NCBI RefSeq assembly: GCF_003151135.1
Contig: NZ_QEQK01000008.1
Coordinates: forward strand, 1-64,000
Direction of reading: 5' to 3'
DNA length: 64,000 nucleotides
From: Abyssibacter profundi
Lineage (GTDB): Bacteria; Pseudomonadota; Gammaproteobacteria; Nevskiales; OUC007
The notes under the pieces are model-generated. The model was not told the DNA's origin and searched no databases. It worked only from the letters and a program-made list of their open reading frames with translations. Positions 39,242 through 49,375 of the stretch are shown piece after piece. Numbering within the stretch: position 1 is the stretch's first letter; the number at the start of each line of letters is the position of its first letter. Both the position numbers and the translations under genes were made by a program.

Positions 39242-39848
39242 GTTGAACTGCTCTCACAAAAGCTTGCATGCGGTCGATTGATTTGATGCCCGGAGCCGAT
39301 TCCACGCCACTGCTGACATCGACCGCATAGGGTCGCGCGGTGGCGATCGCCGACTCGACATTGTCGGCGTGGAGTCCGCCGGCCAGCATCACTGGGCGCT
39401 GGCGTGTCCAGTCGGCCACGCGGTTCCAGTCGAATGTCTGCCCTGTTCCGCCCGCCTGCCCGGGGGCGTGACTATCGGTCAGTATGAGGGCGTTTGGAAA
39501 CGCCTGTACGGCGGTTTCCGCCTCCCCACCCAGGCCCAGCGCCTTGATATACGGCAGGCCGAACCGCGCACAATCTGCGGCCGATTCAGAGCCGTGGAAC
39601 TGTAGCATGTCGGGGCGCACGGTCTGGACGATTGCCTGAACAGTGTCATAGGGCTGATCCATGACCAAGGCCACGCAATGGCAAAGCCCGGGTATCCGCT
39701 GACGCAGTGCCGCCGCGGTGGCCAGATCCACCCGGCGCGGACTGCCTGGGGCAAAGACCAGGCCGATGGCATCGACGCCCAGCCGTACCGCCGCCTCGAT
39801 ATCGGCCGGGCGCGTCAGTCCACAGAACTTGATTCGAGTGCGTTGCAT
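39219..39848 (-). CDS. trpF: Phosphoribosylanthranilate isomerase
   Basis: 209 residues. TrpF converts N-phosphoribosylanthranilate to the CdRP intermediate. The TIM-barrel enzyme has its catalytic Cys in [11 protein letters not shown] near the N-terminus and the phosphate-binding [16 protein letters not shown] near the end. Overlaps with truA (34 bp) and trpB (23 bp) show dense packing; the order truA-trpF-trpB is conserved in pseudomonads. Confidence 0.94.
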   Translation of the reverse strand: MQRTRIKFCGLTRPADIEAAVRLGVDAIGLVFAPGSPRRVDLATAAALRQRIPGLCHCVALVMDQPYDTVQAIVQTVRPDMLQFHGSESAADCARFGLPYIKALGLGGEAETAVQAFPNALILTDSHAPGQAGGTGQTFDWNRVADWTRQRPVMLAGGLHADNVESAIATARPYAVDVSSGVESAPGIKSIDRMQAFVRAVQRADQSNH

Positions 39849-40633
39849 GCTGTTCCGAACAAAGCCGCGTCACCATCGGCGGCGGGGAAATGATAAGGCG
39901 GCGGATACAGGGCCTCGACGAAATAAAGCCCGCCTGCAGGGCCTGTCACGCCGGCTGCGCTGCGATTGCGGGCCGACAGGATGTCGGCCATCGACGCCTT
40001 GTCACGCTTGCCTTGACCGATTTCCATCAGTGTACCGGCGATGTTGCGCACCATGTGGTGAACAAACGCATTCGCCTGAATGTCGATGATCACAAACGCA
40101 CCGTGGCGTCGCACGCGCAACGACTCGATGCGCCGCCACGGGGTTCTGGACTGGCATTCGGCCGCACGGAACGAGCTGAAGTCATGCTCGCCCAACAGCG
40201 CCTGGCCTGCCTGATGCATGACCCCGGCATCCAGGGGGTAGGTCCACCAGGCGGCCCGGTTCAGCCACAACGCCGAGCGTGACCGGGCGTTGTGGATGAC
40301 GTAGCGATAGCGACGTCCGATGGCCGTGTAGCGCGCATGAAAGGACTCGTCGACCGCCTGAACCCAGCGGACGGCCACATCATCCGGCATGCGTGTATTG
40401 GCACCCAGCATCCAGCTATGCGGCGGGCGTTGGACCGGCGAATCGAAATGCACCACCTGCCCCAGCCCATGGACCCCGGCATCCGTGCGCCCCGCACACA
40501 CCACCTCAATCGGCGCCGCAGCAACGCTGGACAGACCGGCCTCGATCTCGGCCTGAACGCCCCGTGCATGCTTCTGCGCCTGCCAGCCCGCATAGCGCGT
40601 CCCGATGTACTCGATGCCTGCGGCGAAACGCAT
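39815..40633 (-). CDS. truA: tRNA pseudouridine(38-40) synthase
   Basis: 272 residues from the ATG at 40633, which overlaps the upstream stop (TGATG). TruA isomerises uridines 38-40 in the tRNA anticodon arm. The catalytic Asp51 lies in CAGRTDAGVHG, and FVHHMVRNIAGTLMEIGQG is the C-terminal signature. A longer frame from 40687 adds 18 unsupported residues and was rejected. Confidence 0.94.
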   Translation of the reverse strand: MRFAAGIEYIGTRYAGWQAQKHARGVQAEIEAGLSSVAAAPIEVVCAGRTDAGVHGLGQVVHFDSPVQRPPHSWMLGANTRMPDDVAVRWVQAVDESFHARYTAIGRRYRYVIHNARSRSALWLNRAAWWTYPLDAGVMHQAGQALLGEHDFSSFRAAECQSRTPWRRIESLRVRRHGAFVIIDIQANAFVHHMVRNIAGTLMEIGQGKRDKASMADILSARNRSAAGVTGPAGGLYFVEALYPPPYHFPAADGDAALFGTACNALESSSVD

Positions 40634-41310
40634 CAGAACCAGACCAGTGCGAGCAGGATTGCACCGAGCAGCGCGGGCAGCAGCCATTCATGGGCGCGCG
40701 GCGTCACCAACTCGATCCAGCGACGCTCCACCGGCGGCGATGCGGATTCGATTTCTTGGACCAGCCCACCCGCGGCCTCGATCCAGCCGCGACTGGCCTG
40801 CTCCCGCAAGGCGGTGACGCGGGCCTGTAGCTCAGCGACCTGTTGCAACGTCAAGGCCAGGCGGACGGCAAACCGTTCGGTGCGTACACCGAGCCTGGAC
40901 AGCGGTGTCGCCAACCAGACCACACCGCCGGCCAGATCATCGGCTGGCAGCGGACGAACCAACCAATGCACGGCCAGCAACAACATCGCCAGCACAAGCG
41001 CTCGGTGCGCCCCCTCGCTCAGCCCCTGCCAGCTCGGACGATCCCAGCCCGCGATCAACGGCTCGCCGGGTGTAAAACCCAGATACAAAACCGCCAAGGC
41101 GATGAATAACCACTTGAGTTGCCGCAACGCGGCCAGCCAGTTCAGCACCGCCCGGCCACCGCACTCCAGTGCGAACAGCGACGCAATCGCGGCCGACAGC
41201 GCCAACAAGACGGCGGGCTCGGCCAGCAGGTAGCCCACGGCCAGCAACAAGAGCGTCACCAGCCGAACCGGCGCACTGACCCAGCTGTGGTGATGAGATG
41301 CGGCATTCAT
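40633..41310 (-). CDS. CbiQ/EcfT-like membrane protein
   Basis: 225 residues from the ATG at 41310; a longer frame from 41376 adds residues without membrane character. Four or five helices are visible, with a cytoplasmic part (ELQARVTALREQASRGWIE) that resembles the coupling region of energy-coupling-factor T components (CbiQ/EcfT). No ATPase or S-component gene lies nearby, so a transport role is unproven. It lies between fimV and truA and overlaps truA by one base pair set (TGATG). Confidence 0.6.
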   Translation of the reverse strand: MNAASHHHSWVSAPVRLVTLLLLAVGYLLAEPAVLLALSAAIASLFALECGGRAVLNWLAALRQLKWLFIALAVLYLGFTPGEPLIAGWDRPSWQGLSEGAHRALVLAMLLLAVHWLVRPLPADDLAGGVVWLATPLSRLGVRTERFAVRLALTLQQVAELQARVTALREQASRGWIEAAGGLVQEIESASPPVERRWIELVTPRAHEWLLPALLGAILLALVWF

Positions 41311-41422
41311 AGGATGCAAGCGTACGCGGCCGGCGACAGTCAGACCGGGGAACCGGAACGGCGTCACGCCCGGCACCTCAATCCGGCAGGCCGGCAGGCC
41401 GGCCCAGCCGTGCGCGGTGTCC

Positions 41423-44400
41423 TCAGCCCTGACCGGCTAACTGGGCCTTGAGTTCGGTCGCCTCGGCCTTTTGCTCCTCACTGCCACCGGCGAGTACATC
41501 ATCGAGCAGGCTTGTGGCCATCTCGGCATCGCCCATGTCGACATAGGCCCGCGCGAGATCCAGCTTGCTGCCCAAATCCTCAGCCTGGCCGTCGCCCGAG
41601 GCGGATTCCTCATCGAAAAGGCCATCCAGGTCCAGCGAGTCCTCACTGGCGTCGGCAGCCTCGTCAACGGGCTCGGGAGTGTCGGACACCCCGAAGTCAA
41701 ACTCGCTCAGGTCCAGCTCCCCCTCTCCGGCCTCGACGGACTCCAGCGCGGCCACATCGGTCTCGGAATCACCCGTGTCCAGGTCGAACTCGGACAGGTC
41801 CACCGCGAGTTCATCCTGTGCGTCATCCGTCGGCGTGGAGGGCGTTTCGGCAGGCTGTGGATCAGCACCCTGCACCTCTTCCGGCTCGGCCGCAAAGTCA
41901 TCCAGATCGGCGAGCAAAGCCTCGGCGTCGTCCGGCGCCGAATCCTCCGCAGCGTCCTCACCAGTTGGCGACGACGCCTCGTCATCAGACTGGAATGGCT
42001 CAGCGGCCGCCTCCGTTGCCTTGTCTTCAGCCGGCTCGCTGGTGGGCACTCCAAAGTCACCGAAGTCGAACTCAGCCGGATCGTCCGCCTCGGCCTCCAG
42101 TTCGGCCAAGTCGGTGTCACCGATTAGATCGTCCAGGGCAGCAGGCGTTTCGGTGGACGAGTCCCCGACCGCATCATCCTCGTCTATAGCCTGTGCATCG
42201 CTGGCGACCACCTCTTCGGCATCGGTGTCGGCATCGGTGTCGGCATCGGTGTCGGTGTCGGTGTCGGTGTCGGACGCTTCCGCTACCGGCTCTCCAATCT
42301 CAAAGTCACCCAGCTCATCAAGCATGGCATCGGCGTCACCATCGGCCAGCAACGGCTCCTCGGAGGTCATGGTGTCGATGTCGAATGCCAGCGCATCGGT
42401 CGATTCCGTCGACGGCTCGGCGTCCTGCTCTTCGGTCTCGGCGGCGGCGCTCAGGTTGTCAGCCGCTCCTACCGATTCGGCCGGTGGAACAACGGCATCA
42501 TCATCCGTCGCATCCAGCGTGAACTCGAGCGAATGCTCGTCATCGCCAGGCATCGCGGCCGACGTCTCGGTCACCTCCTCAGCTGCATCCGACTCGGCCG
42601 CTGGGGTCGCCGGCTCAAGATCAAACTCCAGCGACATGTCGTCATCGCTGTCGTCTGCGGACACCTCCGATGCGGGCTGTTCGGTCGGATCATCAAACGC
42701 GCCCAGATCGAAATCGGTAGCCGGGTCTGGCGCTGCAGAGGGCTCGGAATCGAAGTCCAGATCGAGACCATCGCCCAGGTCCGCAGCGTCACTGCTCTGG
42801 AACAGGGGCTCATCAGGCGCGATTTGCTGCCCCATGATGACGATGCGGTTCCATTCAGCCGGCGCCGACTCGGCCAGTTCCGGCTGCACACGGCGCGCCA
42901 ACTCGACGAACTCGCTCGGCTGACTGGCCGCAAAATACACCTCGGCCAGCTTGGACTTGATGTCGGCCCGTCCCGGGTCGGATTCCATGGCCTGCTGCAG
43001 CAGCAACGCGGCCTCGTCATACAAGCCATAGGCCAGATGGAAGTCAGCTTCAGCGACGGGGTCGTCACCGCTGACATCAATCATGATGGTTTCGGAATGG
43101 AACTGCTGCGTCGACTCGCTGGCAGGCGTTTCTACCGGCCCGCCGGTGTCAGTCGCTGTCTCCGCACCGGCGTCGAAGACCGTTGTCGCCTCCAGACCGA
43201 GCGCTTCCGGATCCGGCTCCATCCCCTCGGCTAGCTCGGCGGCCGTCTCGTTGGCATCGAGGCTGGTCGTGGCGTCCAGAGTCGCAGGCTGCTCATCCGC
43301 TGCCACCGGCTCTTCAGACACCGTGGTGTCGCCGGGATCGGCAGGCGCCTCGGTCGCCGCCTCCTTCGCGCTGGGCCAGGTCGGCGTCGCGACCGTCTGC
43401 GTCTGACGGCGCTTCCAGATCATGTAGCCAACCCCACCGCCAGCCACCAAGGCCAACAGCAGAATAAGCCACGGGAAGCCACCGTCGTCATCCACTGGCG
43501 CCTGCGCTGGTGCAGCGGGCCGACTGACGGGCGCAGCCTCGCCCTCACCGTTGGGCGCTTCGGCGTCTTCCGCCGCATCGTCAGATGGTGGCGATGTGCT
43601 GTCGACGGTCGCCTCCGACGAGGTCTCCTGGCCAAGAATTGGCTGCTGGGGCTCCGGGCGGCCCGGCACCGGCTGACCGGCCTGTTGGGCGCGGAGCCGC
43701 TCCAATGCGGTCATCGGACGCTGCGGGGCCGACTCGTCAGCAGGCGCCTCCTCCGGCTCGGCAGACAGGTCCGCCTCTGCGCTGGATGTCGGCTCGGCAT
43801 CAGTGGCTTCGACAGGCGCCGGCTCGTCAACCTCAGACGCAGCGGCGGGCGGCTCATCGGTCGGCGCCACGGACTGCTCGATAGGCGGCTCGACCGGCTC
43901 CGCAGCCGCCGTCTCGGCGGCGGGCTGGGCGGGTTCGGGCTCGGTCACCACCGGTGGCTCGGCCCGCGGCGCGGGTGGGCGCGGCCGCTCGACCGCCGTG
44001 CGTGCACGACTTCGGTACGACTGACGCTGCCGCGCGATCTCTTCCTTGGCCTCCAGGGCATCCAGGCTCGCCACGTCGGCAGCGCTGGGCACATGCAGCA
44101 TGGCGCCAGACCGGAGCGTATTGATATTGCCGTCAAAGGCTTCTGGGTTGGCCAGGAAAATCGCCAACTGCATCTGACTCATGGTCAGCGCAGGGTCGGG
44201 CCGTAATCGGAAGGCGATGCTCCAAAGCGTTTCCTTGGACTGCACCGGGCCGTAGCGACGCACGGTTTCTGCCGGCGTCGTCCGCCGGGGTGCAATCAAC
44301 TCGGGCTCAGGCGGCGCCGCTGGCGTGGCCGGCGCCGGCTTCGTACTATCGACCCAACCGACGCCTTCGTTGAACGCCGGATCGGTTGCCGGTGCGGGCG

Positions 44401-44914
44401 TAGAGCCGGACTGGCTGCTGCGCGCCGTGGCCCGGCTCGGCGCCGTGGGTGTCACATCGCTTGGCGAGACGGTCGGGCCCGAGGCATCCGATGCAGCCGT
44501 GTCAGCCTGAGCCACCGGCTCGAACGCCACGGCGGGCGGGTCCAGCAAGATGGTGTAGTTGCGGAGCAGCCGACCGCTGCCCCAGCTGAACTCGAGCAGC
44601 AGATCGAGGAAGGGTTCGCGTGCCGGGCGCTGGCCGCGTATCCGTACGAATGGTGGCGTGGCCTGGACCACCTCAAAATCGAGATCGGCCACATAGCCGG
44701 TGAGTTCCAAACCGGCCGTCTCGTAGGCGGCGACCGAGGCCGGACTGACCACCAAGGTGCTCAGCTCCTCGGGAGACACCGCCACCAGCGGAACGCGCGC
44801 GTCCAGGGGCTCGTTGAGCATGGTCCGCACTTCGATCTCGCCGATGGCAAGCGCATCCGCGCGGTAGATAATGCTGGCACTCGCAAGCGCGAGAATAACT
44901 GCGGCGAAACGCAT
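41423..44914 (-). CDS. fimV: FimV/HubP-type polar hub protein
   Basis: 1163 residues. FimV organises the cell pole and type IV pilus function in Pseudomonas. It has an N-terminal signal, a conserved periplasmic domain (about 20-130), a LysM peptidoglycan-binding domain (about 215-290; SKETLWSIAFRLRPD), one membrane helix near residue 481, a very acidic cytoplasmic region with TPR-like helices (about 605-680), and the conserved C-terminal domain (KLDLARAYVDMGD). An acidic hexanucleotide-repeat tract encodes TDTDTDTDADTD. The place next to asd and truA matches pseudomonads. Confidence 0.93.
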   Translation of the reverse strand: MRFAAVILALASASIIYRADALAIGEIEVRTMLNEPLDARVPLVAVSPEELSTLVVSPASVAAYETAGLELTGYVADLDFEVVQATPPFVRIRGQRPAREPFLDLLLEFSWGSGRLLRNYTILLDPPAVAFEPVAQADTAASDASGPTVSPSDVTPTAPSRATARSSQSGSTPAPATDPAFNEGVGWVDSTKPAPATPAAPPEPELIAPRRTTPAETVRRYGPVQSKETLWSIAFRLRPDPALTMSQMQLAIFLANPEAFDGNINTLRSGAMLHVPSAADVASLDALEAKEEIARQRQSYRSRARTAVERPRPPAPRAEPPVVTEPEPAQPAAETAAAEPVEPPIEQSVAPTDEPPAAASEVDEPAPVEATDAEPTSSAEADLSAEPEEAPADESAPQRPMTALERLRAQQAGQPVPGRPEPQQPILGQETSSEATVDSTSPPSDDAAEDAEAPNGEGEAAPVSRPAAPAQAPVDDDGGFPWLILLLALVAGGGVGYMIWKRRQTQTVATPTWPSAKEAATEAPADPGDTTVSEEPVAADEQPATLDATTSLDANETAAELAEGMEPDPEALGLEATTVFDAGAETATDTGGPVETPASESTQQFHSETIMIDVSGDDPVAEADFHLAYGLYDEAALLLQQAMESDPGRADIKSKLAEVYFAASQPSEFVELARRVQPELAESAPAEWNRIVIMGQQIAPDEPLFQSSDAADLGDGLDLDFDSEPSAAPDPATDFDLGAFDDPTEQPASEVSADDSDDDMSLEFDLEPATPAAESDAAEEVTETSAAMPGDDEHSLEFTLDATDDDAVVPPAESVGAADNLSAAAETEEQDAEPSTESTDALAFDIDTMTSEEPLLADGDADAMLDELGDFEIGEPVAEASDTDTDTDTDADTDADTDAEEVVASDAQAIDEDDAVGDSSTETPAALDDLIGDTDLAELEAEADDPAEFDFGDFGVPTSEPAEDKATEAAAEPFQSDDEASSPTGEDAAEDSAPDDAEALLADLDDFAAEPEEVQGADPQPAETPSTPTDDAQDELAVDLSEFDLDTGDSETDVAALESVEAGEGELDLSEFDFGVSDTPEPVDEAADASEDSLDLDGLFDEESASGDGQAEDLGSKLDLARAYVDMGDAEMATSLLDDVLAGGSEEQKAEATELKAQLAGQG
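42216..42273 (-). repeat. Tandem 6-bp repeats inside fimV
   Basis: About nine copies of TCGGTG/TCGGCA run head to tail on the plus strand. On the fimV strand they encode alternating Thr-Asp and Ala-Asp pairs. Because the unit is 6 bp, changes in copy number would lengthen or shorten the acidic tract without breaking the frame. Confidence 0.85.
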
Positions 44915-45020
44915 GATCCTGTCGACTCTCCCCTGGCCTTGCCGCCGTCGGTCGACGTACCCCCGGCTTAAACCATGTGCGTATCGGGCACACTGCGCGA
45001 GCCTGTTACCCGGAGCTCGC

Positions 45021-45050
45021 GTGAACTTGATCGACCTCGATCAAGTTCAC
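45021..45050. repeat. Perfect 13-bp inverted repeat between asd and fimV
   Basis: GTGAACTTGATCG (45021-45033) and its exact reverse complement (45038-45050) flank the 4-nt loop ACCT. The hairpin lies about 40 bp past the asd stop and about 107 bp before the fimV start, both read leftwards. It lacks a T run on either strand. It may end asd transcripts, or be an operator in front of fimV. Confidence 0.75.
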
Positions 45051-45088
45051 AGATTCCTTTCAGTGTTTCCTTAAGTCGCTGTTATACC

Positions 45089-46114
45089 TTACAAACCTCG
45101 CGCAACCAAGGTTTCGGCAATCTGAATGCTGTTCAGCGCGGCGCCCTTGCGGACATTGTCCGAGACGATCCACAGGTTCAGGCCGGTGGGATGCGAAATA
45201 TCCTCCCGGATACGGCCGACGTAAACCGCATCATTGTTCACCCCTTCGGTCACCGCCGTGGGGTAGCCACCATCCGCGTGCTCATCGAGGACGACAACAC
45301 CGGGGGCCCGGGCCAACAACTCACGTGCATCCAGCGCGGACAGCGGTTCACGCAGCTCCAGATGCACGGCCTCTGAGTGCCCGTAGAACACCGGAATGCG
45401 CACGGCCGTCGGATTCACCCGGATGTCCGCACGCCCCATGATCTTCTGGGTTTCCCACACCATCTTCATCTCTTCCTTGGTGTAGCCGTTGTCTTGAAAG
45501 ACATCGATATGCGGCAGCGCATTGAACGCAATCTGCTTGGGATAGGCGCTGGGCGGCTGAATGTCCTGACCGTTGAGCAGACGCACGGTCTGCTGTGCCA
45601 GCTCCTCGATACCGGGCTTCCCGGTCCCGGACACCGCCTGATAAGTCGCCACATTGATCCGCTCGATGTGGGCCGCGTCATCCAGCGGCTTGAGCGCGAC
45701 GACCATCTGGATAGTCGAGCAGTTCGGGTTGGCGATGATGTTGCGCAACTCGAATCCATCCAGCGCGTCCGGATTCACCTCGGGCACGACCAGCGGAATG
45801 TCGTCGTCATAGCGAAACTGCGAGGTATTGTCGATAACTACGCAGCCTGCAGCGGCCGCCTTCGGGGCATATTCGGCTGAGACCGATGCCCCCGCGGAAA
45901 ACAGCCCGATCTGGACCTTGGAAAAATCGAAATCTGCAAGATTCTCGACCTTGAGCTGACGGTTACCAAAGGCCACCCGACCGCCTGCCGAGCGTTCGCT
46001 GGCCAGTGCGTACACCTCACCCACCGGGAATTTGCGTTCGGCCAGGATAGAGAGCATGGCTTCGCCGACCGCTCCGGTTGCGCCCACGACGGCGACATCA
46101 AATGTCTTGCTCAT
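45089..46114 (-). CDS. asd: Aspartate-semialdehyde dehydrogenase
   Basis: 341 residues. Asd reduces aspartyl phosphate to the semialdehyde, feeding Lys, Thr, Met and diaminopimelate synthesis. It has an N-terminal NADP motif (VVGATGAVGEAML), the active-site Cys in IANPNCSTIQMV near residue 132, and the substrate-binding IRVNPTAVRIPVFYGHSE region. It follows leuB by 25 bp; leuB-asd linkage is common in gammaproteobacteria such as pseudomonads. Confidence 0.95.
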   Translation of the reverse strand: MSKTFDVAVVGATGAVGEAMLSILAERKFPVGEVYALASERSAGGRVAFGNRQLKVENLADFDFSKVQIGLFSAGASVSAEYAPKAAAAGCVVIDNTSQFRYDDDIPLVVPEVNPDALDGFELRNIIANPNCSTIQMVVALKPLDDAAHIERINVATYQAVSGTGKPGIEELAQQTVRLLNGQDIQPPSAYPKQIAFNALPHIDVFQDNGYTKEEMKMVWETQKIMGRADIRVNPTAVRIPVFYGHSEAVHLELREPLSALDARELLARAPGVVVLDEHADGGYPTAVTEGVNNDAVYVGRIREDISHPTGLNLWIVSDNVRKGAALNSIQIAETLVARGL

Positions 46115-46139
46115 AGTGCTTGTCCGTTTTCGTCTGAAT

Positions 46140-47213
46140 TCAATGAGAGGCCGACTCGAGCGCGCGGATCACCGCATCGCCCATGGCCTGGGTTCCCACG
46201 GGCGTGCTGCCGGCACTTTGCAGGTCGGCCGTGCGCAGACCATCGGCCAGCACCCGCGCCACGGCACGCTCTACGGCATCGGCCATCACCGTCTCACCTA
46301 GGCTGTACCGCAGCAGCATCGCCAACGACAAAATGGTCGCCAGCGGGTTCGCCTTGTCCTGCCCGGCAATATCCGGAGCCGAGCCATGAACCGGCTCATA
46401 CAATCCGCGGCTCTGCTCGTTCAACGATGCCGAGGGCAACATGCCGATGGAACCGGTGAGCATGGCGGCAATGTCCGACAACACGTCGCCGAACAGATTG
46501 CCGGTGACAATGACATCAAACTGCTTGGGTGCCCGGACCAGCTGCATGGCCGCGTTGTCGACATACATATGCGACAAGGTCACATCCGGATAATCCGCTG
46601 CCACCGCCGTGACGGTCTGGCGCCAGAACTCCGAGACTTCCAGCACGTTCGCCTTGTCCACGGAACAGACCCGCCGATCGCGCAGACGTGCGATTTCGAA
46701 TGCACGGCGGGCGATCCGCTCGATCTCGCTGCGGCTGTACACCATGGTGTTAAAGGCCCGATCTGCGCCCTGCTCCCGAGGTTGTCCGAAGTAAATACCG
46801 CCGGTGAGTTCGCGCACGATCATGATGTCGAGCCCGGCGACCAGCTCCGGCCGTAGGCTCGAGGCCTCCGCCAGCTCCGGCACCAGTGAGGCCGGTCGCA
46901 GGTTCGCAAACAGATCGAGCCCGGCACGAATCCGCAGGAGGCCTCGCTCGGGTCGCTTGTCGCGCTCAATGGCATCCCATTGCGGCCCGCCGACCGCTCC
47001 AAACAATACGGCATCCGACGCCTGGGCCAGGGCCAGGGTTTGTTCGGGCAGCGGATCACCTTCTGCCTCGTAGGCCGCACCACCAATGAGTGCAGTTTCC
47101 AACTCCACCGACAGCCCGTGCGTGCGGCCGAGCGTCTGGATGACCCGTTCCGCCTGGCTGACGATCTCGGGGCCGATCCCGTCTCCGGGCAGCAAGAGCA
47201 GCTTATGTGTCAT
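46140..47213 (-). CDS. leuB: 3-isopropylmalate dehydrogenase
   Basis: 357 residues. LeuB oxidises and decarboxylates 3-isopropylmalate in leucine synthesis. It has the start [13 protein letters not shown], the substrate-binding [12 protein letters not shown] with a conserved Arg, the catalytic Lys-Asp region ([14 protein letters not shown], then [14 protein letters not shown]) and the NAD loop [15 protein letters not shown]. It overlaps leuD by 3 bp. Confidence 0.96.
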   Translation of the reverse strand: MTHKLLLLPGDGIGPEIVSQAERVIQTLGRTHGLSVELETALIGGAAYEAEGDPLPEQTLALAQASDAVLFGAVGGPQWDAIERDKRPERGLLRIRAGLDLFANLRPASLVPELAEASSLRPELVAGLDIMIVRELTGGIYFGQPREQGADRAFNTMVYSRSEIERIARRAFEIARLRDRRVCSVDKANVLEVSEFWRQTVTAVAADYPDVTLSHMYVDNAAMQLVRAPKQFDVIVTGNLFGDVLSDIAAMLTGSIGMLPSASLNEQSRGLYEPVHGSAPDIAGQDKANPLATILSLAMLLRYSLGETVMADAVERAVARVLADGLRTADLQSAGSTPVGTQAMGDAVIRALESASH

Positions 47214-47857
47214 GCAGATTCTCCAGCATAAAGCCAGGGTGCCGCCGCACGCTGACGCGATTCAAAAGCCCGGATGGCATCGGCGTATTGCAGTGTCTTG
47301 CCGATCTCGTCCAACCCTTGCATCAGCGCGTCACGCCGGAACCCGTCAATCTCGAAACCCCAGACGCGACCGTCGGGATGGCGAACTTCACAGGCCTGCA
47401 AATCGACCGTCAGGTCCAGGGGCGCAGCCTGCGCGTCCTGCATCAGCACCTCGACCGCATCCGCTTCCAGCACCAGGGGCAGGACGCCGTTCTTAAAGCA
47501 GTTGCTAAAGAAAATATCGGCGTAACTCTCGGCGATGACGACACGGAACCCATAGTCGGCCAACGCCCACACGGCATGCTCCCGTGAAGAACCGCAGCCG
47601 AAGTTTCGACGCGCCAGCAAGATGCTGGCACCTCGCTGATCGGGTTGATTCAAAACAAAGGCCGGATTCTCCGTGCGATCTTCCGGCCGGGAATCCAGCG
47701 TTCCGGCGTCCTTAAAGCGCCATTCATCGAACAGAAAAGCACCAAAGCCCGTGCGCTTAATCGATTTCAGGTACTGCTTGGGAATAATGGCGTCCGTGTC
47801 CACATTCGACCGGTCCAGCGGCGCCACACGTCCGGTGTGAGTAATCAACGGTTCCAT
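47210..47857 (-). CDS. leuD: 3-isopropylmalate dehydratase small subunit
   Basis: 215 residues from the ATG at 47857, preceded by GGAGT; a frame reaching 48031 runs inside leuC and was rejected. LeuD completes the LeuCD isomerase that interconverts 2- and 3-isopropylmalate. Signatures are [14 protein letters not shown] near the N-terminus and [15 protein letters not shown], the small-subunit substrate loop. The gap from leuC is 4 bp. Confidence 0.95.
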   Translation of the reverse strand: MEPLITHTGRVAPLDRSNVDTDAIIPKQYLKSIKRTGFGAFLFDEWRFKDAGTLDSRPEDRTENPAFVLNQPDQRGASILLARRNFGCGSSREHAVWALADYGFRVVIAESYADIFFSNCFKNGVLPLVLEADAVEVLMQDAQAAPLDLTVDLQACEVRHPDGRVWGFEIDGFRRDALMQGLDEIGKTLQYADAIRAFESRQRAAAPWLYAGESA

Positions 47858-47861
47858 GACA

Positions 47862-49274
47862 TCAGACTCCTTGTTCCAGCGTGCGGACGTCGACAAAGTG
47901 CCCGTGAACAGCGGCGGCTGCCGCCATGGCCGGACTGCACAGATGGGTACGCCCGCCCTGCCCCTGCCGGCCTTCGAAATTGCGATTGGACGTGGACGCA
48001 CAGCGTTCGCCGGCTTCCAGCCGGTCGGCATTCATGGCCAGACACATGGAGCAGCCGGGTTCACGCCACTCGAATCCGGCGTCGATAAAGATGCGATCCA
48101 AACCCTCGGCCTCGGCCTGCTGCTTGACCAGTCCGGAGCCGGGCACGACCAATGCCTGCTTAATGCCTGGCGCGACTCGCCGCCCCCGGGCCACGGCGGC
48201 AGCAGCGCGTAAATCCTCGATCCGCGAATTGGTGCAGGAGCCGATGAATACCCGATCCATCGGAATCTCCGTCAGCGCTTGTCCGGGCTGCAAATCCATG
48301 TATTCCAGTGCCCGGGCATAGCCGTCGCGCTTGTCACCTGAGGCCACGGCCGGGTCCGGCACCGCAGAGGAGACCGGCGCGACCATCTCGGGAGAGGTGC
48401 CCCAACTGACCTGGGGCACGATGTCCGCGCCCTGCAGCGTCACCTCCCGATCGAACCGCGCATCCGAATCCGAGACGAGCTCGCGCCAGGCCGCTTCGGC
48501 CTGCTCGAAGCTCGCCCCCTGCGGAGCGTAGGGACGCCCGCGCACGTAATCGATGGTCTTGTCGTCGACCGCAACCATGCCGGCCCGGGCACCGGCCTCA
48601 ATGGCCATGTTGCAGACCGTCATGCGGCCTTCCATCGACAGATCACGGATGGCCTGGCCGGCGAACTCGATGACCGAACCTGTCCCGCCCGCCGTGCCGA
48701 TCTCACCGATAATGGCCAGCACGATGTCCTTTGCGGTAACTCCAGGCCCCACCGGGCCCTCGACCGTGACACGCATGCTGCGGGATTTGGAGAGCACCAG
48801 ACATTGAGTTGCCAGCGCATGCTCGACCTCGGACGTGCCGATGCCGAAGGCCAGCGCGCCGAACGCGCCGTGGGTCGCGGTATGTGAGTCGCCACAGACC
48901 ACCGTCATTCCCGGCAGCGTGGCTCCCTGCTCCGGCCCGATGACGTGAACAATGCCCTGACGCACATCATCCATGTCGAACAGGGTGATGCCGGTTGCCT
49001 GGGTATTATTCCGCAGCGCCTCTACCTGGACTCTGGAAATCGGGTCACTAATCCCGGCAGAACGCGCTGTCGTGGGGACATTGTGATCCGGCACGGCCAG
49101 GTTTGCCCGGGTCCGCCAGGGCGTACGCCCGGCAAGACGCAGACCTTCGAACGCCTGGGGCGATGTCACTTCATGGACCAGGTGCCGGTCGATATAGATC
49201 AGCGCCGTTCCATCGCCATTGTCACGCACGACGTGCGCGTTCCACAGCTTGTCGTAAAGCGTTTGTCCGGCCAT
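47862..49274 (-). CDS. leuC: 3-isopropylmalate dehydratase large subunit
   Basis: 470 residues. LeuC carries the [4Fe-4S] cluster of the isopropylmalate isomerase. The three cluster cysteines are in the aconitase patterns [26 protein letters not shown] and GCSMCLAMN near the C-terminus. It is the first gene of the leuCDB operon, divergent from the LysR gene. Confidence 0.96.
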   Translation of the reverse strand: MAGQTLYDKLWNAHVVRDNGDGTALIYIDRHLVHEVTSPQAFEGLRLAGRTPWRTRANLAVPDHNVPTTARSAGISDPISRVQVEALRNNTQATGITLFDMDDVRQGIVHVIGPEQGATLPGMTVVCGDSHTATHGAFGALAFGIGTSEVEHALATQCLVLSKSRSMRVTVEGPVGPGVTAKDIVLAIIGEIGTAGGTGSVIEFAGQAIRDLSMEGRMTVCNMAIEAGARAGMVAVDDKTIDYVRGRPYAPQGASFEQAEAAWRELVSDSDARFDREVTLQGADIVPQVSWGTSPEMVAPVSSAVPDPAVASGDKRDGYARALEYMDLQPGQALTEIPMDRVFIGSCTNSRIEDLRAAAAVARGRRVAPGIKQALVVPGSGLVKQQAEAEGLDRIFIDAGFEWREPGCSMCLAMNADRLEAGERCASTSNRNFEGRQGQGGRTHLCSPAMAAAAAVHGHFVDVRTLEQGV

Positions 49275-49356
49275 TGGCTTGCCTCGCTCGTTCAGAGGGC
49301 CGCGACTCTAGCGGCCGCTGCGGCCATTCTTCAAACGAATTATATTTTTCTTACAC

Positions 49357-49371
49357 ATTCCATTCTGGAAT
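49357..49371. promoter_or_regulatory. LysR-type operator between leuC and the LysR gene
   Basis: The perfect dyad ATTCC-N5-GGAAT (T-N11-A class) ends 4 bp before the LysR ATG, so binding there should autoregulate the LysR gene. On the minus strand a TATAAT (49344-49339) next to it may be the leuC -10, with the dyad at its -35 region. Confidence 0.6.
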
Positions 49372-49375
49372 ACTC

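Noticed and set aside
42216-42273. CRISPR-like repeats
   Set aside because: The repeats are 6 bp long, have no spacers and encode an acidic tract inside fimV.
41565-42923. 452-codon Ser-rich open frame opposite fimV
   Set aside because: The Ser-rich product is the mirror of the Asp/Glu-rich codons of fimV (GAC/GAT/GAG read backwards), not a gene.
45021-45050. FNR/ANR site upstream of fimV
   Set aside because: The half-sites TTGAT and ATCAA are 8 bp apart instead of 4, so the consensus spacing is not met.
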